64,000 nt of DNA from Oxyruncus cristatus (lineage: Eukaryota > Chordata > Aves > Passeriformes > Cotingidae). The position numbers and the translations under genes were made by a program. The DNA lies in assembly GCA_013399855.1 (NCBI GenBank), contig VXAY01002814.1:248001-312000 (forward strand). The letters run 5' to 3'. How positions within the stretch are numbered: the stretch's first letter is position 1; each line of letters opens with the position of its first letter. This document shows positions 1-12,883 of this stretch, piece by piece. The notes below the pieces were generated by a model. That model worked only from the letters and a program-made list of their open reading frames with translations, did not search any database and was not told where the DNA came from.

Positions 1-3000
1 TAACACCTAAGTATAAAGAACAAGAGGAGAATCAAAGTCAAATTTCTCAAAGGGCTGAAATGATTCATTATGTCATAATGAATATCTCTGGCAAATCAGA
101 TATGGATGAAGGGTTATCAAAATTGATATATTTATCAAAATCAGGTTCTAACTTAAAAATAACACTTAATATCCTACTTATGGGCTTTAACACTACAAGT
201 TTAATTTACATAGTTAGTAGTGTACCTTATTTATCATGTTTGCTTATGAAGTACCAGTGAAACACTGGGAGAATGAAATAAAAAGCGTATCTGAACAACC
301 ACCAAAGCACAGGTATAGGGGAAGCACTTCGAGCTCTGTTTTTGTAGGAGAGATACCCTTGTTCTGACACAAGAACATTTCAGCAATAACTCATACAAGA
401 TGGTACCATACCCCTGTAATGCCAAAGCAAATCTCTGCTTACAGCACCATCAGCTACAAACCCCCTGCAGAACTCCCCACATATGTGCGTGTGCTACAAG
501 AGGCGCATGACTCGCATGCACGCTTCCTTCCCAGAAAATGGCTCCTCTCCACCCCCAGGGGTGAAACCAGGGACATAACAAATGACACCACGGTAACAGA
601 AAGTAAACTGAGCACCCTCTCCACAAGTATCTTCTCAAACTGTAATATTCCCCCCCAACTCTCTAACTGGAAAACTGGATGTGAGATTTTAGAGAAAGGA
701 AGGGTATTTCAAAGGGTGCCCTGAAGGCGGGACCCTGTTGCTTTCACTTGCTCCAAGTGCAGCATCCCAAGGATGCTCTTATATTATTACACTGCAATCC
801 GAGTTATGCAATTCTTTCTGTAATCAGCATTCTTAAATCACCACTAAGCCGTTGTATCAGCTGAAGGCAAATGAAGTTGAAAACCAAATATACTGCAGGC
901 AGTATGTGGAGTATTTTCCCTGGCTGCTGTACCTTCTCTGATCATTAAAATACTATGCAGTTGTGTTTTCTTTTGCCAAAACCAACACTGGATGGTGAAG
1001 GATTCATATACTTAATGATTTACAGTAATGTGTGATTAGGAGCAGTACATCAGGAGCCAGCACACAAGAAGAATACTGAGGGTAAAACAGGATTTGAATT
1101 CTTGGGATTTAAGGGAGACTTAGTTTGAGCAAAAATTCTCTCATATTCAACTTCAAATCATCATGAAAATATTTGGTTTCATGTTTCACTCAAGCCAAAG
1201 TAATTATGACCTCTTCTTACTGAAACCCTTTAAAAGGGATAATAGTCTATTATATATCTTATTGAATGAATGCATTCATAACTTGTGTATTAACATACAT
1301 GAACAGAAACATATTTACTGCTTTATTTACAGTACTCTAAATGCAAAGTATGGCAATACCTTTCCTTTGGCAAGTACCTCAACACATTCTTTTCTGGTTA
1401 AGCAAACATTTACCACCAAGAGGCTAAAGTAATTCACATGCCACAATACACTTTCCATTATCTCATATTTTAGACAAAACATCTTTAGCGTCCAGCTTGG
1501 CATAAGATAAAACATTTATACTTAAAACTATTTTATGATAGTAAATTACTGAAGTGTTAGATCACTGAGTCAGAGCTTTATCTTTATTGTTTTTAAAGTA
1601 AATTTTATTGGTTGACAGTGACAGAGAAAACATCTAAATTCTTCGTGCATAATGTGGGTTGTTAACTTTAGGAAGAATGTAACAAAGGAGCTTAATGCTT
1701 CTCTTATTTAAACTTGGCTGTTACTTGTCTGTGCTATCCAAGGCCTCAGTCTACCACATTCCCTACTTCATACACAAGTGCAAGTTGAGGTTTTCTGCTA
1801 ATCCACCTGCCAGCCACTTCCTGGACTGTGCTTAAGAGATCTCAAAACAAAACTAGTATTTGTCACATCAATTCTAAAGTCTAATTAAGAACATCTCCTG
1901 AGCAAGACTGATTTTTCAGGTTATCTCCGAAGACCTTGTCATGATAAAAATCTTCCCAATTTTATCCCAGAACTAGAACAAAGTCATACATCAGAGGGTG
2001 AATGACAGAGACCTATGGGTAAAAGAAGACCGCCCTGTAAAGTTTTTCCAGGAGCTCCTTCATGCCAGGATGGATTTGAGATAAGCCTGGCTCCAAACTA
2101 ACAGATCATGCCAAAAGAACCATGGCCTTAATACCCAATTTCACATCTTTCTTTTAAACCCTCCCCCTGCTTTCTCTTTTCTCTCACTGCCCAGTTCATA
2201 CAAATTGTCTGCACTATGGCTTCCCGATCCCTGTATTCAGCAGGACTCTCTTTGCACCTTCTCTCTCAATCTTTTTTCCTCCCTGGTATTTACTTTCCAC
2301 ATATTTTCTCTCTCCCTTCCATATATTCCCTCAGCCTTCCTGAACAACACCCACCATCTAATAATACACTTTCCTGATTATTTTCTTGCCCTAAGCAAGG
2401 CTTTATGCCCATGTTGCGAAGCAATAAAGAGGCCTGGATTTTTTCTTAATAAGAAACTACTCCCTTTTTAAGGACCACAAAGAGACGATCTTAGCAGACA
2501 ACAGCTTTTGATTTTAGCTGGAACAAAATAATAATAACTTCTTTTTGAAGGACAAAAATTAAATAGAAATTGCCTGCCAGTAGGCAGTTTAAAAGCCTAC
2601 AAAAATTGTGATAATTGAGAAAATTGAGAAGATTCAGCAATCCCACATCAGTTCCCATATAAACTGTTACATTTGCTCTGTGAACAGCTTTATTACCTTT
2701 CAGAAAATACTGAAATTAATGTGGCTCTGCAGTTCTGATAGCATCTATGAGTTTCTGCAAAGGCTAGCTTCACTATCTATAGTTATTTCACCACCTTCCA
2801 GGAATTCAACAATTTAGTCTCATAATCTGTCTCCCACAGGCAGGAATGCCGCATTAGGTCACTGCATCACAACAAGTTCCCCTCAAATGGAGCCCATGGC
2901 TATCACTGCAGTGGCGTAACTTGTCTCCTTGAATTCAGACAGCAGGAAATTCCCTGCTGATCAGGTTTTCCTGAATGTCATCTACAGGAACTTGGTTTTT

Positions 3001-3356
3001 AATAATAATAAAGAAAAATCTGCTATTTGGAATTAAAGATGAACTGCAACCATGTTATTTCTTTAGTTTAGTCTTCTAGACGATGAAAAGAGAACAAACA
3101 AGTTTCAGCCATCTAAGCAACTGTAAATATTACTAAAATGCATGTTTGTATAATGACGTTCATGATTTTCCTGTGAAAAAGATCAGCTAAACCCCTTGCA
3201 CATATTTTAAACAAAGATGATTTTTCTTCCTAGAACTGAGTGGAAACATCGAGGTATTCACTTGGCATAACTCAGATACAATAAATCATGCTATCTATTT
3301 TGAGCCTAGTCCTAAAAATCCACAACCAAACATCCTAACTTAGGGGAAGAATGAAG

Positions 3357-3373
3357 ATTTTTTTTTTTTTTTC
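3357..3373. repeat. Poly(T) tract
   Basis: A run of about 15 T bases, with no adjacent element recognised. Confidence 0.7.
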
Positions 3374-3803
3374 CCCAGACCGAAGAGGGTAGCATTTCTT
3401 AGCTATTTGCATTCGCTTAGAAGAGGGCAAAGACTGGGTACAGCATTTAAAGTCTCTCCCAAGCATTTATTCTGAAGTTCTGTAGTACAGCAAAGATAAT
3501 AACTAACAGATGGACTTTCATTCCTAAGTGGTGAATAACCTCTTCGTGTGGTTATGATTTGGTGAACATGGAAGTAGGGAAATGCACTCGAATTAGGTAT
3601 GAAAGGAAGGTTGGATGGCAGAAAATAAAGTTGTATGGCAGAAAAGAAATGCAATGTATTGACACAATGTACAGTTCTATATTTAACTTTCCTTTTTCAC
3701 TAGAATTCTGACATTCTAAAAAGCCTATGACTTTGAATTTTATTAGTCCATATACATGAAAAAAAATAAGAAAATTCAATTAACAAAACATCAGAGATCT
3801 TAG

Positions 3804-3823
3804 AAACAAACAAACAAACAAAC
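3804..3823. repeat. (AAAC)5 microsatellite
   Basis: This is five perfect AAAC units followed by an imperfect one. Confidence 0.85.
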
Positions 3824-3972
3824 GAAAGACTTGGTTTAACACTTCCTTTATAACTAACTCTTATCAACAGCAAAACAGAAAAAGGAGTACTCTGTCTGAA
3901 AACTCTTTTAAGGAAGGGGGATGGGAACCTAATTCAAGCTGATATTTTAGTACGAAAACAATTATATTACAG

Positions 3973-4024
3973 TTTACACAAATATATAAAACCTGCTGTT
4001 TACACAAATATATAAAATCTGCTA
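3973..4024. repeat. 26-bp tandem duplication, two copies
   Basis: Two adjacent 26-bp copies start tttacacaaatatataaaa and differ at two positions (3,992-4,018 region c/t and the final base). The high identity suggests a recent duplication. Confidence 0.85.
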
Positions 4025-7000
4025 GCTCCTCCTTCCACTCTTGGTTATGTCTCTTCTCCTGGTCTAGGACCTCCATAATTTGCCTCAACAAATGTTCACA
4101 AACTGCTCCTCCATACTATTGATACCTGCATAATTCAACCAATACCACCAGATGCCTGGCCAATCCCTTTTCATGTCAAATCCCGATCTTAAGTAACACT
4201 TTCATCAAAAATGTGCTTTTTCTGGAAAAAAAAAAAAGGAAGATTAGGGCAAGAAACCTTCTCTTAGCAACCATTTGGACCACATGTCCTGCTAGGAACC
4301 AACTAAAAAAGTACAAGAAGAAAAGTTGCCAGCATACCAGGAAAGCATTTTGGATATTATGACCATCTCCTAACTAGACCTACATACACAGAATACAAAA
4401 AGGCACATGTAAATAATGAGAAAGCCATGTAGCTGTTCCTTTTTCTTGCCATATTTTGGCCATAGGTCATCCTCAAACAAAGACCATATTAAGACCAGCT
4501 GTAACAATCCACTGTCTCCTCTCTTTTATGGGCTGTTAGAGGCTCTGCCACTAGAGAAATCTAAGAACTGCTAAAAACTCAAGTGTAAAATGGGGAAAGG
4601 AAAAACTGAACACCCAAACACTCTTATTACAAACTTATTTCAGGGAGTTAAAAGAAGAACAAAAATAATACCCAGGTGAAGACAGCAGGAACACCAATTG
4701 TCACCTAAATTATTTGACACAATAGTAGATGGCCAGAAAGATTTAATGGCTTGTTCACTTTTACCCTAGAAAATACATAAAACAGTAAGCAGAAAAAAGA
4801 GATAAGCAAAATAACACTACAAGTATGTCACCATAGAAGCACAAAGGCTGTCCTTGTTTAAACCTCTTGAGAATGAGGCAATTGCACAAAGAAAAAAAGC
4901 AGAGTAGAAGTTGTTTAATGACAATAATGGAAAAATGTATCAATTGATGGCAAAACCTATAAAGGAGATAAGGCAACTGGTGCAACAATTTAGTGGACTG
5001 AGCTCTAAGAGTGATGTGGTAAAGGGATTCAGGATGCACAATAATGATTTAAAGATGAATTGAAGTACAGAACATTCTGCATCTTTTAGTTATAAAAGAA
5101 AGTACAACAAAACAAAAGGAAAATGTGAAACCAGCAAATGTCAGTTTCTTGCATTTGGCAGAATTTGGTTCAAAGAATACAGAAATAAAGTGATACTGAA
5201 TTTCAAGAATGCAAATACTTTCCTCATCTCTTAAGACATAATGAAAAGAAGGAACAAAAATCCAGCAACAAGTAAAGATACTATAATTCAAGTGCATCAC
5301 GGCAATAGTTCCTTCCACACATAGGAATTTATTTGCTTTGTGAAGCCAGGCAGCTTTATAAACTGCTCCAAAGCTCAAGGTTTACAACTCTTTAAATGGT
5401 ACAAAGCTGAGGTACTGAAAAAGGGTACATCACAATCATGTAAGGCTACTATACGACTTAGATACAGCAACAAAACAACCTGAGTTAATGACAGCCAGAA
5501 GGCCTAAAGCCAGTATGAAATTTCACAAGGGAAAAGTTCTTATTAATAAGAGAGTGAGCTGACTACTGCAGAAGAATGCCTAAAGTTTCAAAAACTGAAA
5601 AGGTATCAGTGGTATATTTAGTACAAGTCAAAGCTGTGCATGGTTCCCCCAAAAAGCAGGGAAGTCAAAATATGAAACTTGTACCATTAATACAATAGTG
5701 ACATGACCACAGGGAAAAAGCCAATGCTGTAAGTCTAGTTTAATTACAGTACTCTGTTACACAGCCTCATGAAATGTACCTGTAAATAATTTTAAGAGGT
5801 ACAGGTCATATCAAGAAATATCAAAGGATGCAATGAAAAACTCTCAAAACACAAAGTTCAGAAAACTAACAGGTTAAATCTCATTTGACAAATTAACGAA
5901 AGCAAGCAGTGCACTGCTAAAATAAAGAGAAATATAAAAATTATGAGGAATCAGTCATCGTAAATTGGCAATACTTTTGCTCTTATGCTTGGGTTAATCT
6001 AATGAACCACCACTTCAGGAAGAATTGATATCTCTCTTATTTTGAATCCCTAAGGAGCAAATATTAACTTCCAAATTTGGCTCATATGGAAAGAGTCTGA
6101 ATACCTTTAACACTCTCTACTGAATGGTAGAAACATATATACAAATTTATACTTATTTGCATGGGAATCACAGTGCCATAAATCTTCCATTAAGGTAATG
6201 GGTTACTAACGCTTTACAATGAAAAGGAAAAGCTATGAAATAAAGAAAACAAATTATTCTCTTGGCAAACAAGCAGGAAGGTCAATTGGCAACACTGAAA
6301 CAATGAGCCCTTGCTCATTTCCATCAAGAAAGAGAAAAAAACACAGGGATTCCCCTCTGGCAGCATCAGGAGGAAATAACAGGTTTTCTCCTTCCTGACA
6401 AGAACACAAAGAAGTTTTCCTCTACTTTGCCTCTGTGAAAAGAGTGATGGTTGTGATGCCATGTTTCACAGTGCTGCAGATCCCAAGTTTAGCCTATCAC
6501 TTCAACTGTCCAGGAAGAAGTTTGTATCTTTGCTTCTAGAAGCCTCTTACTTCAGCCTCCCCATGTTCCTGGTCCCCAGAATTGAGAAACTGTAAACTTT
6601 AAGTCAGCATCTCATCATATCTTTTTCTTCCAAGAAACCAGCAGAAAATCTTCTTTTTCCTTCAGAAAAATATTTTAACAGCTGAATTAAACCCCTCAAC
6701 ACATCTCACAACACTTATGCTGGACTGGAATAGGACAAATAGTTTGAACACTACTTCTGCTCTACAGCTCATTTTTACCAGCTCCTTCCCTTAGCCAAGG
6801 GGCAACACATTATTCAACAGGGTTTTTCCAACTGCATATTTTCTTGAATTTCATAGCTTGTTTTCTTGTCTTCTAGTCTGCCTTATATGTGCATGCTACA
6901 CAGTACATAGACTTCCATGAAGGTTTTTTCCATACTATGCGTATGTTACCTAGTACATACATACAGGCCAGTTCTCCCCAGTAGACATGGAAGGCTGGAG

Positions 7001-7247
7001 CAAACCGCAACCTTTGTTCTGGAAAAACCCTTTCCTATACGCATATTTCCTAGGAGAGAGGGCAGAAAATCTGACTTTGCATGTGCTGGGTAGGCTGCTC
7101 CCATGCTTCAAGCCCAGTTATGATGCAAAAAGAAAGGATACTGTGAAGTTTTCTTTGTGTTTTACAGTTTGGGGTCTGTCTACCTGCTCTGCAAGCGTGA
7201 AGGGTTTGAAGGTCTGAGGGTCTGCTTGTGGTGCTTACAGAACACCA

Positions 7248-7367
7248 CTACATGACTGGACAGGTCAAACCACTAGCAGAAGCCAACTGTAACTCTTCTA
7301 TTGTTATCTCATCCTCCAACTCTTTACGTATGTATTCCTCCTCTGCAAGCTGTCTGAATTTAACTTG
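7248..7367 (-). other. Exon-like open stretch of unknown identity
   Basis: A good acceptor (pyrimidine-rich tract, then ..tctgtattgcag|CAAG) is followed by 39 sense codons and a TAG. The predicted peptide starts QVKFRQLAEEEYIRKELEDE and continues ITIEELQLASASGL. It looks like a charged helix with coding-like composition. It might be a terminal exon. I do not recognise the protein. Direct splicing from ZNHIT6 exon 8 would be out of phase, so at least one more exon would be needed between them. Confidence 0.3.
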
Positions 7368-10300
7368 CTGCAATACAGACAGCAGAATTTGGGAGGGGAG
7401 GCTACGATTTCAAATAAATCTTTCTGCAATAAATGTCTCAGTCAGCAACACTCTAGCAACTCTAATGCAATAGCATTAATTATAAAACTGTTCATCCAAA
7501 AGAATTCAGCATGGGTTACAAAACACTGGATTGTTACTTTAAAAAAACAGGCGTCAACTGGTTCATAAAGGAATCCCTTTCAAGAAAAAAATGAATGATT
7601 GCTCAAGATAGTAAGACAGACAAACTCTGGGGTTTTTTTGAATAATCCCAAAAATCTTCTGAAAGGTCAAGTAATTATAGTCAGACATCTGACACATTTA
7701 GCTATGCATGCTACAGATTCAGACTATATATGCTTATATTCAGCAATTACTAGTTTTCTGCTTTCCATCTATGTTGTGTAATACACTGGATTCCAATGAA
7801 AAACGTAAGTAGCTAGGAAGGAAAAGTGAGTGTTTTTTACAGTAAAAGCTGTGTAACCTGGCATCTGTTGCTCTGATTCGCTTTTGTCAGTAGAGAGACT
7901 GATTTTCAGATAAAGAAGGAGCATGTGAAAAATGGCACTGAAATGGCTGCAGTAACAAACTAGAAAGCTTGAAATAACCTGCAGGAAAATGGAACAAAGT
8001 ATTCAGTAAGAAAAGCTAGAGTTTTAATAAAAAAACCCCACAAACCACAATCTAGCACTCTGGGAAAAAAAAGCAGAAAGTATTAGTACACAGGAATGCT
8101 GTGTTTAAGAAACAGACTACAGACCAAATTCTATGTCCCCTTGAACAGCACAAAGTCACCAGTGCCTGACTACAGTTGTGCAGTGAAGAATGACTATTGT
8201 GAGCTAGCTCCCTGCTTTTGTAAAGCTGGCAGAGCTCCTTTTGTGCCAGCTGCTGCAAGCTAGAGAGGAGTAATGAATTCTACTGTCAATCTTCTGGCAT
8301 AGGTTAAAGCCAGCTTGGGGTCTGTTCCAACTCATGCCAAGGCCAGCAGTTCAGCCAGGGATTTGTATCCTTAATTCCAGTCTCATGTATACCACGTACT
8401 ACACAAATGTGAAAAGAAATTGCTTCCAGAGTAAGACTAGAGAATCTTAAACACACCACCTCACATTTTTCAACATTTGCAGAAAATGCAAAGGGTGGAA
8501 TTATGCTTGAAACATGCCAATTCTAGCACACTTGTTTTGCTAGATGAAGTACTACTTTTGAAACAAGGTTGTAATAAGATAAGAACTGACCCATGCACTG
8601 CACTAACAGCAGTGACTTTTTAAAGAAACTGAGTTATGTATGAAAAGCAGAAAGCAAAGACTATATGCTGTCTTAGTTTTACAGGAAGTTACTCATAAAT
8701 GCTAATGCAGAAGGAAGTGCCCTATGAAGACGGTATGAAGAATTAAGGAAAACACTAACATACCAATATTTGAGGCTACCTTCAATGTATTTCAACAGAA
8801 CAGTTTTTTCTATAATCTCAAAATCACTTACAAAACAGGTATCTAACAGACATTTTTAAGGATAGGGACATAAATAATCTAAATACTACATTAAAAAGGA
8901 TTTGGTTCCATTACACTTCTACTACTTTCTGAATTCCAAGACGATTATCTCAAAGTCTGTTGGTTTATCTGCACATACTAAAGCAAAAAGCTTCACCTTT
9001 CTAAATCTATTACTGTGACTACTGAGACCTACTAATGTCCCTTAGTTATTTAAAAACAATAGATTACAAAAGAAAATTCTCTTTGAGCACAGAAACTCAG
9101 TCATCCAAGGAAATAACTCTCATTTTTGCCAGCTGATCTTGAGACAGGGAAGTGCTCCAAAATTACTAACATCATGCAGCCTTCTGGGAAGCAACTGCAT
9201 TGAATCAGTTAAAGCAAAGTAAGTGTTCACCACCATAAAGCAATGGCATTCAGTAGAGAAGAACCTCTGATACTTGTTTAGCAGATTTTCTTCTCCGTGG
9301 TCCACCAGAAGTAAGTGGCAAACATGCCAGCATCCTCATGTGCACCAGTCAGTGTCACCACAGAGTAAGAAGCCCCCTGACTTTGGAACTGGCACAAAAA
9401 TTTCTTTGGTGTTTTTTTGCTTTCTGAATAATTGAAGCATGAGCAGCAGCAGTACTACTGACACAGAAAACAATTCTACAACTGATTCTATACACATCCC
9501 TGTATGGTGTGGCAATTTTACAACAGGAAAGTGGCAGGATACAATCTGGTCACACTCTGTACTCCAGCTCCTTCAAGGATATGGTCCACTGAAAGCAGTG
9601 GGCTTTGCAAAGCTCTTAAGGCCAACCAGACTATATTTTCCAGGCACCTAAATATCCTGTCAGTCTCTACTCTTATCTTCAAATCCCCAAAAAGTTCTCT
9701 ACAACAACTTACTCTGAAAAAACGTTCACATGCCATTCTGCCTAGGCAAAAAAGAACATTACTATACAAAAGACCTAACATTGATGCTTTATTTTTTAAC
9801 TCTATTAAACTAAATGCATGTGATTAAAGACTAAGCAATCCAAACTAGATTTGTGCAAGATGTCACTGAACTCAGTAAAAGAGATAGCAAAGCATCTACT
9901 GTAAATTAAGTTTGTTGCAGTTATTTCTCTTGTAAAAATAGGATCATTTTATATGATAAGGCTGAGTAAATACATTTTTCATTAAGTATCTGTAATTACA
10001 AAAACCCCCAACTTTTGACTATCAACTTACTAAGAACAAATACCAAGGATCTGTTGGATTTAGGAATTCTTTTTTGGGAGGGGCTGGTGGCCATTTTGGT
10101 TTGGGTTTTTTTTTGTTACACAAAGCCTGATAAGGCTATCCTCAGGAAAATGAGAACGTGTATTTCCCAAACCAGATTGTCTAATTTAGCCATTGCATCT
10201 TTCCTTTCCTTAGTGGAAAAAGCACTACTCTTACCATATGAAGTCACTTTGAAGGCATCCCAAATAAAGGTCTGAAGATAGTCAGGACACTAATTTATCC

Positions 10301-12464
10301 TGGAGAAAGAAAATACTACTTATAAAAGAATTTAGACTGTGAAAATCATCCAAGAGGCAGCAGTTAAACCTTCCTTGGAATAGTTACAGCCAAGGAGAGA
10401 ATGGACACCAACCACCAACTAAATATTGCATAACAGGTGATAGAAGCAAGCAGCACCAAACGGAAAACTATTCGGACCCTTTCAAATGCAGATTTTTTCC
10501 AGGGTTTTAAAGGAAGAAGAGCATTGTGTAATGCTTGTTTCTTCAATCCCTCTTTCATAAGATTCCTCATAAAGTACATGTAGTTAATGAGAAAACTATC
10601 AAATGTAACTAACAGTTACAGAGCATTAGATAACAGGTAGGGAGGAGAGGGCATGAGGAGAGATTATGCTTTTGGTTACCCCAGGTAACTGTAGGGTGCT
10701 ACTAATTCATACTGAAAGCAATTCTTACTAGCTGGTTGTAGAGAAGACAGAAATAAGAGCTTATTACAAAGTTCTCTAAGAACCATTCCCACTGATGATA
10801 AAAGACATGTAGTTCGAAGAAAGCAAGTACTGTCTTTGGCAGTTATGCATGATACCTGCACACCAGTGGTTTTCTGCAGAAAACTGTGAGAAAGCAGAAA
10901 TCTGTACTATGTGGATAATTAGAATTTTTGGAGAAAGAAAACCCAAAAAATTTAAAGCATTCTACAAAGGACCTTCAAACTAAAAGGGCGATTTGCTGTG
11001 AAACATAGAAAACAGCCAAAACTAAACCACAAACTCCTGTTTCATAAACAATTGCAGGAAATACTAAAATCCTTCTGTAGCATACTTATCTTAAAAGACT
11101 AACATTTTATAACCTATAATAATTCTGCTTAGATGTTCTCCAAAACACCACTGCCTTTCCTCAATAATATGCAATTGTAACTCTGAAAAGTATTTTTTTC
11201 AAAAGGTTCTGCTAAGCCTAAAAACAACATCTGATTTAACAATGTATGTTTACAGCTATTCTAGTATCTCGTGCTCTGAAGAAGAAATTTTTCTGGTGGT
11301 CATCAAAGCAGTGGATAACACAACATTCATGTAGACTTACATGTATTAGTAGCCTACACCAAGCCCACTCCTTCAGTCTGCCCACAAAGCGATGAAGAGT
11401 ATTTTGACATACAGGAACATACAGCCCAAAACCTTGCAGAATGATGAGACACAGGATGAGAAATTACTCTGAGCTGACAGTGGTACTCAAGGCTACACAA
11501 ACCAGCAGTTAAGAGATCCCCACTGTTAAGGAAACATGAATAAAGAAAGGTGAGAGAGCTCTGTTTGCACTCAGCTTGTGTTCCATACCCAAGGCCACTA
11601 AGCAGCAAGTTGGTCATGTTTCAGTCACAAGTACTTCCACTGCAATTCCAGGTATTGATTTATAGAATAAGGACCACTATCCTCCAATTAATTTAACCAG
11701 GGGTGGGGAACGAAAAGGAGAAGAAATCAAAACAAATTCTCCCTTACTTAAGTGTAATGCAACTACAGTAAAAATCTGAATTCCCTCATAGAGCCTTTGT
11801 CACAACAACTACACTGGCACAACTGCACTGAGAGCTCCTGCTGGCACAGACACAGCTTATGTCGACAGAAGACGATTTTCTGCTGACGTAGCAATCCTAT
11901 AATTTCAAACAAATCTTTTCCTTTCCTTTCAGAGGCGGAATTTTTTTCCAATATGCCGTTTCCTTGACCTTTAAGCATTGTCTCAGCTGGGCCTGCTCTG
12001 CCAACTTATATGAAGAGATTCACATAATTTCCAAGTGAGGAACTGCAGTTCTCAAGTCAAAACACTTTCTATTTTAACTTTCTAAAGTTCTTTTTACACT
12101 TTAAACTTTTACATTCTCTGAGTGGGATAAATACCAATTACTCCAACTTTGTTATCAACCAACATAGCTGATTTTGGGAATACAGATGAGTCTCAAACTT
12201 AAGAATATTAATTTAATTTGACTTCATGAAGAATTCTCATTCAAATCTGTGAAATAATAAAGTATTATAGAGACTTCATAGGACGAAAATGATTAAGTAA
12301 CAACAAACTGATGAGCACAAAAAATAGTGAACTTTGACACTAAACTGTTTTTTTTCCCAAGCTTTCTACATAACTTACAACACTCCACTTCAAAAGATCA
12401 AAGGTGAACTTTACCTCCTATTACAAAAGCAACTTTTCCTTCTTTCCTAAAAAGTGACATGTGA
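7368..12464. other. Non-coding stretch, ZNHIT6 intron 8 or 3' flank
   Basis: This is AT-rich sequence without a recognisable exon, RNA gene or repeat. The missing ZNHIT6 exon(s) could lie here. I looked for the expected ELDP, LRNK and VVLKG patterns and did not find them. Confidence 0.5.
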
Positions 12465-12883
12465 AAGACTAATGCTTATACTGTCAAAGTCTCTTCAGCT
12501 CCTCACACCACCCCACCAGCAAGTAGACTGGGGGGTACAAGAAGCTGGGAGAAGACACAGCAGGGACAGCTGATCCCAACTGGCCAAAGGGATATTCCAT
12601 ACCATATAAACACATGGTCATGTATAAACCAAAAGCAAAGCTGGACAAGGGCTCCTACTTGGGAACTGGCTGGAATTGGGCAGTGGATGGTGAGCAACTA
12701 CACTGGGCACCACTTGTTTTGTATATTCTAATTCTTTTATCGTTATTATTATATCCCTTACTCTTCTGTCTTATTAAACTGTATCTCAACACAAGAATTT
12801 TACCTTTTTTTTTTTCCTGATTCTCTTCCCCATCCCACCGGGGACGTGTGGTGTTTAGCTGCCTGCTGGCTTAAACCACGACA
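12465..12883 (-). mobile_element. Truncated endogenous retrovirus LTR
   Basis: Read on the minus strand, the element opens TGTCGTGGTTTAAGCC at 12,883. It carries the segment typical of a widespread avian LTR family: a cagcaggcagctaaacacca-like start, a ggtgggatggggaagag stretch, a T/A-rich middle, and atggtatggaatatcccttt followed by ggccagttgggatcagctg. The similarity fades near 12,465, before the expected LTR end, so the copy is 3'-truncated. No primer-binding site or intact retroviral gene was found beside it. It is an old, non-functional insertion, probably within ZNHIT6 intron 8. Family assignment rests on pattern memory. Confidence 0.75.

Larger units (their letters stand above)
1..7247. 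other. Left flank, no gene recognised
   Basis: This is AT-rich sequence downstream of ZNHIT6 exon 8 on its strand. It is either the distal part of intron 8 or the 3' flank of the gene. It contains the simple repeats and the tandem duplication listed separately. No coding exon, RNA gene or transposon was identified. Confidence 0.5.

Noticed and set aside
10364..10579. Minus-strand open frame beginning MYFMRNLMKEGLKKQ, resembling human ZNHIT6 MYFMKNRARRQG.
   Set aside because: The true counterpart of that ZNHIT6 segment is exon 5 at 24,330-24,433, in phase. This frame has no fitting splice sites and turns hydrophobic without any family pattern.
12405..12452. Short minus-strand stretch between an AG and a GT reading KEGKVAFVIG, suggesting a dehydrogenase-like exon.
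   Set aside because: It is only about a dozen codons, next to the broken end of an LTR, with no neighbouring exon of such a gene.
12614..12820. Plus-strand 68-codon frame with a hydrophobic C-terminal half, resembling a small membrane protein.
   Set aside because: It lies entirely inside the LTR fragment; the hydrophobic part is the translated T/A-rich LTR tract.
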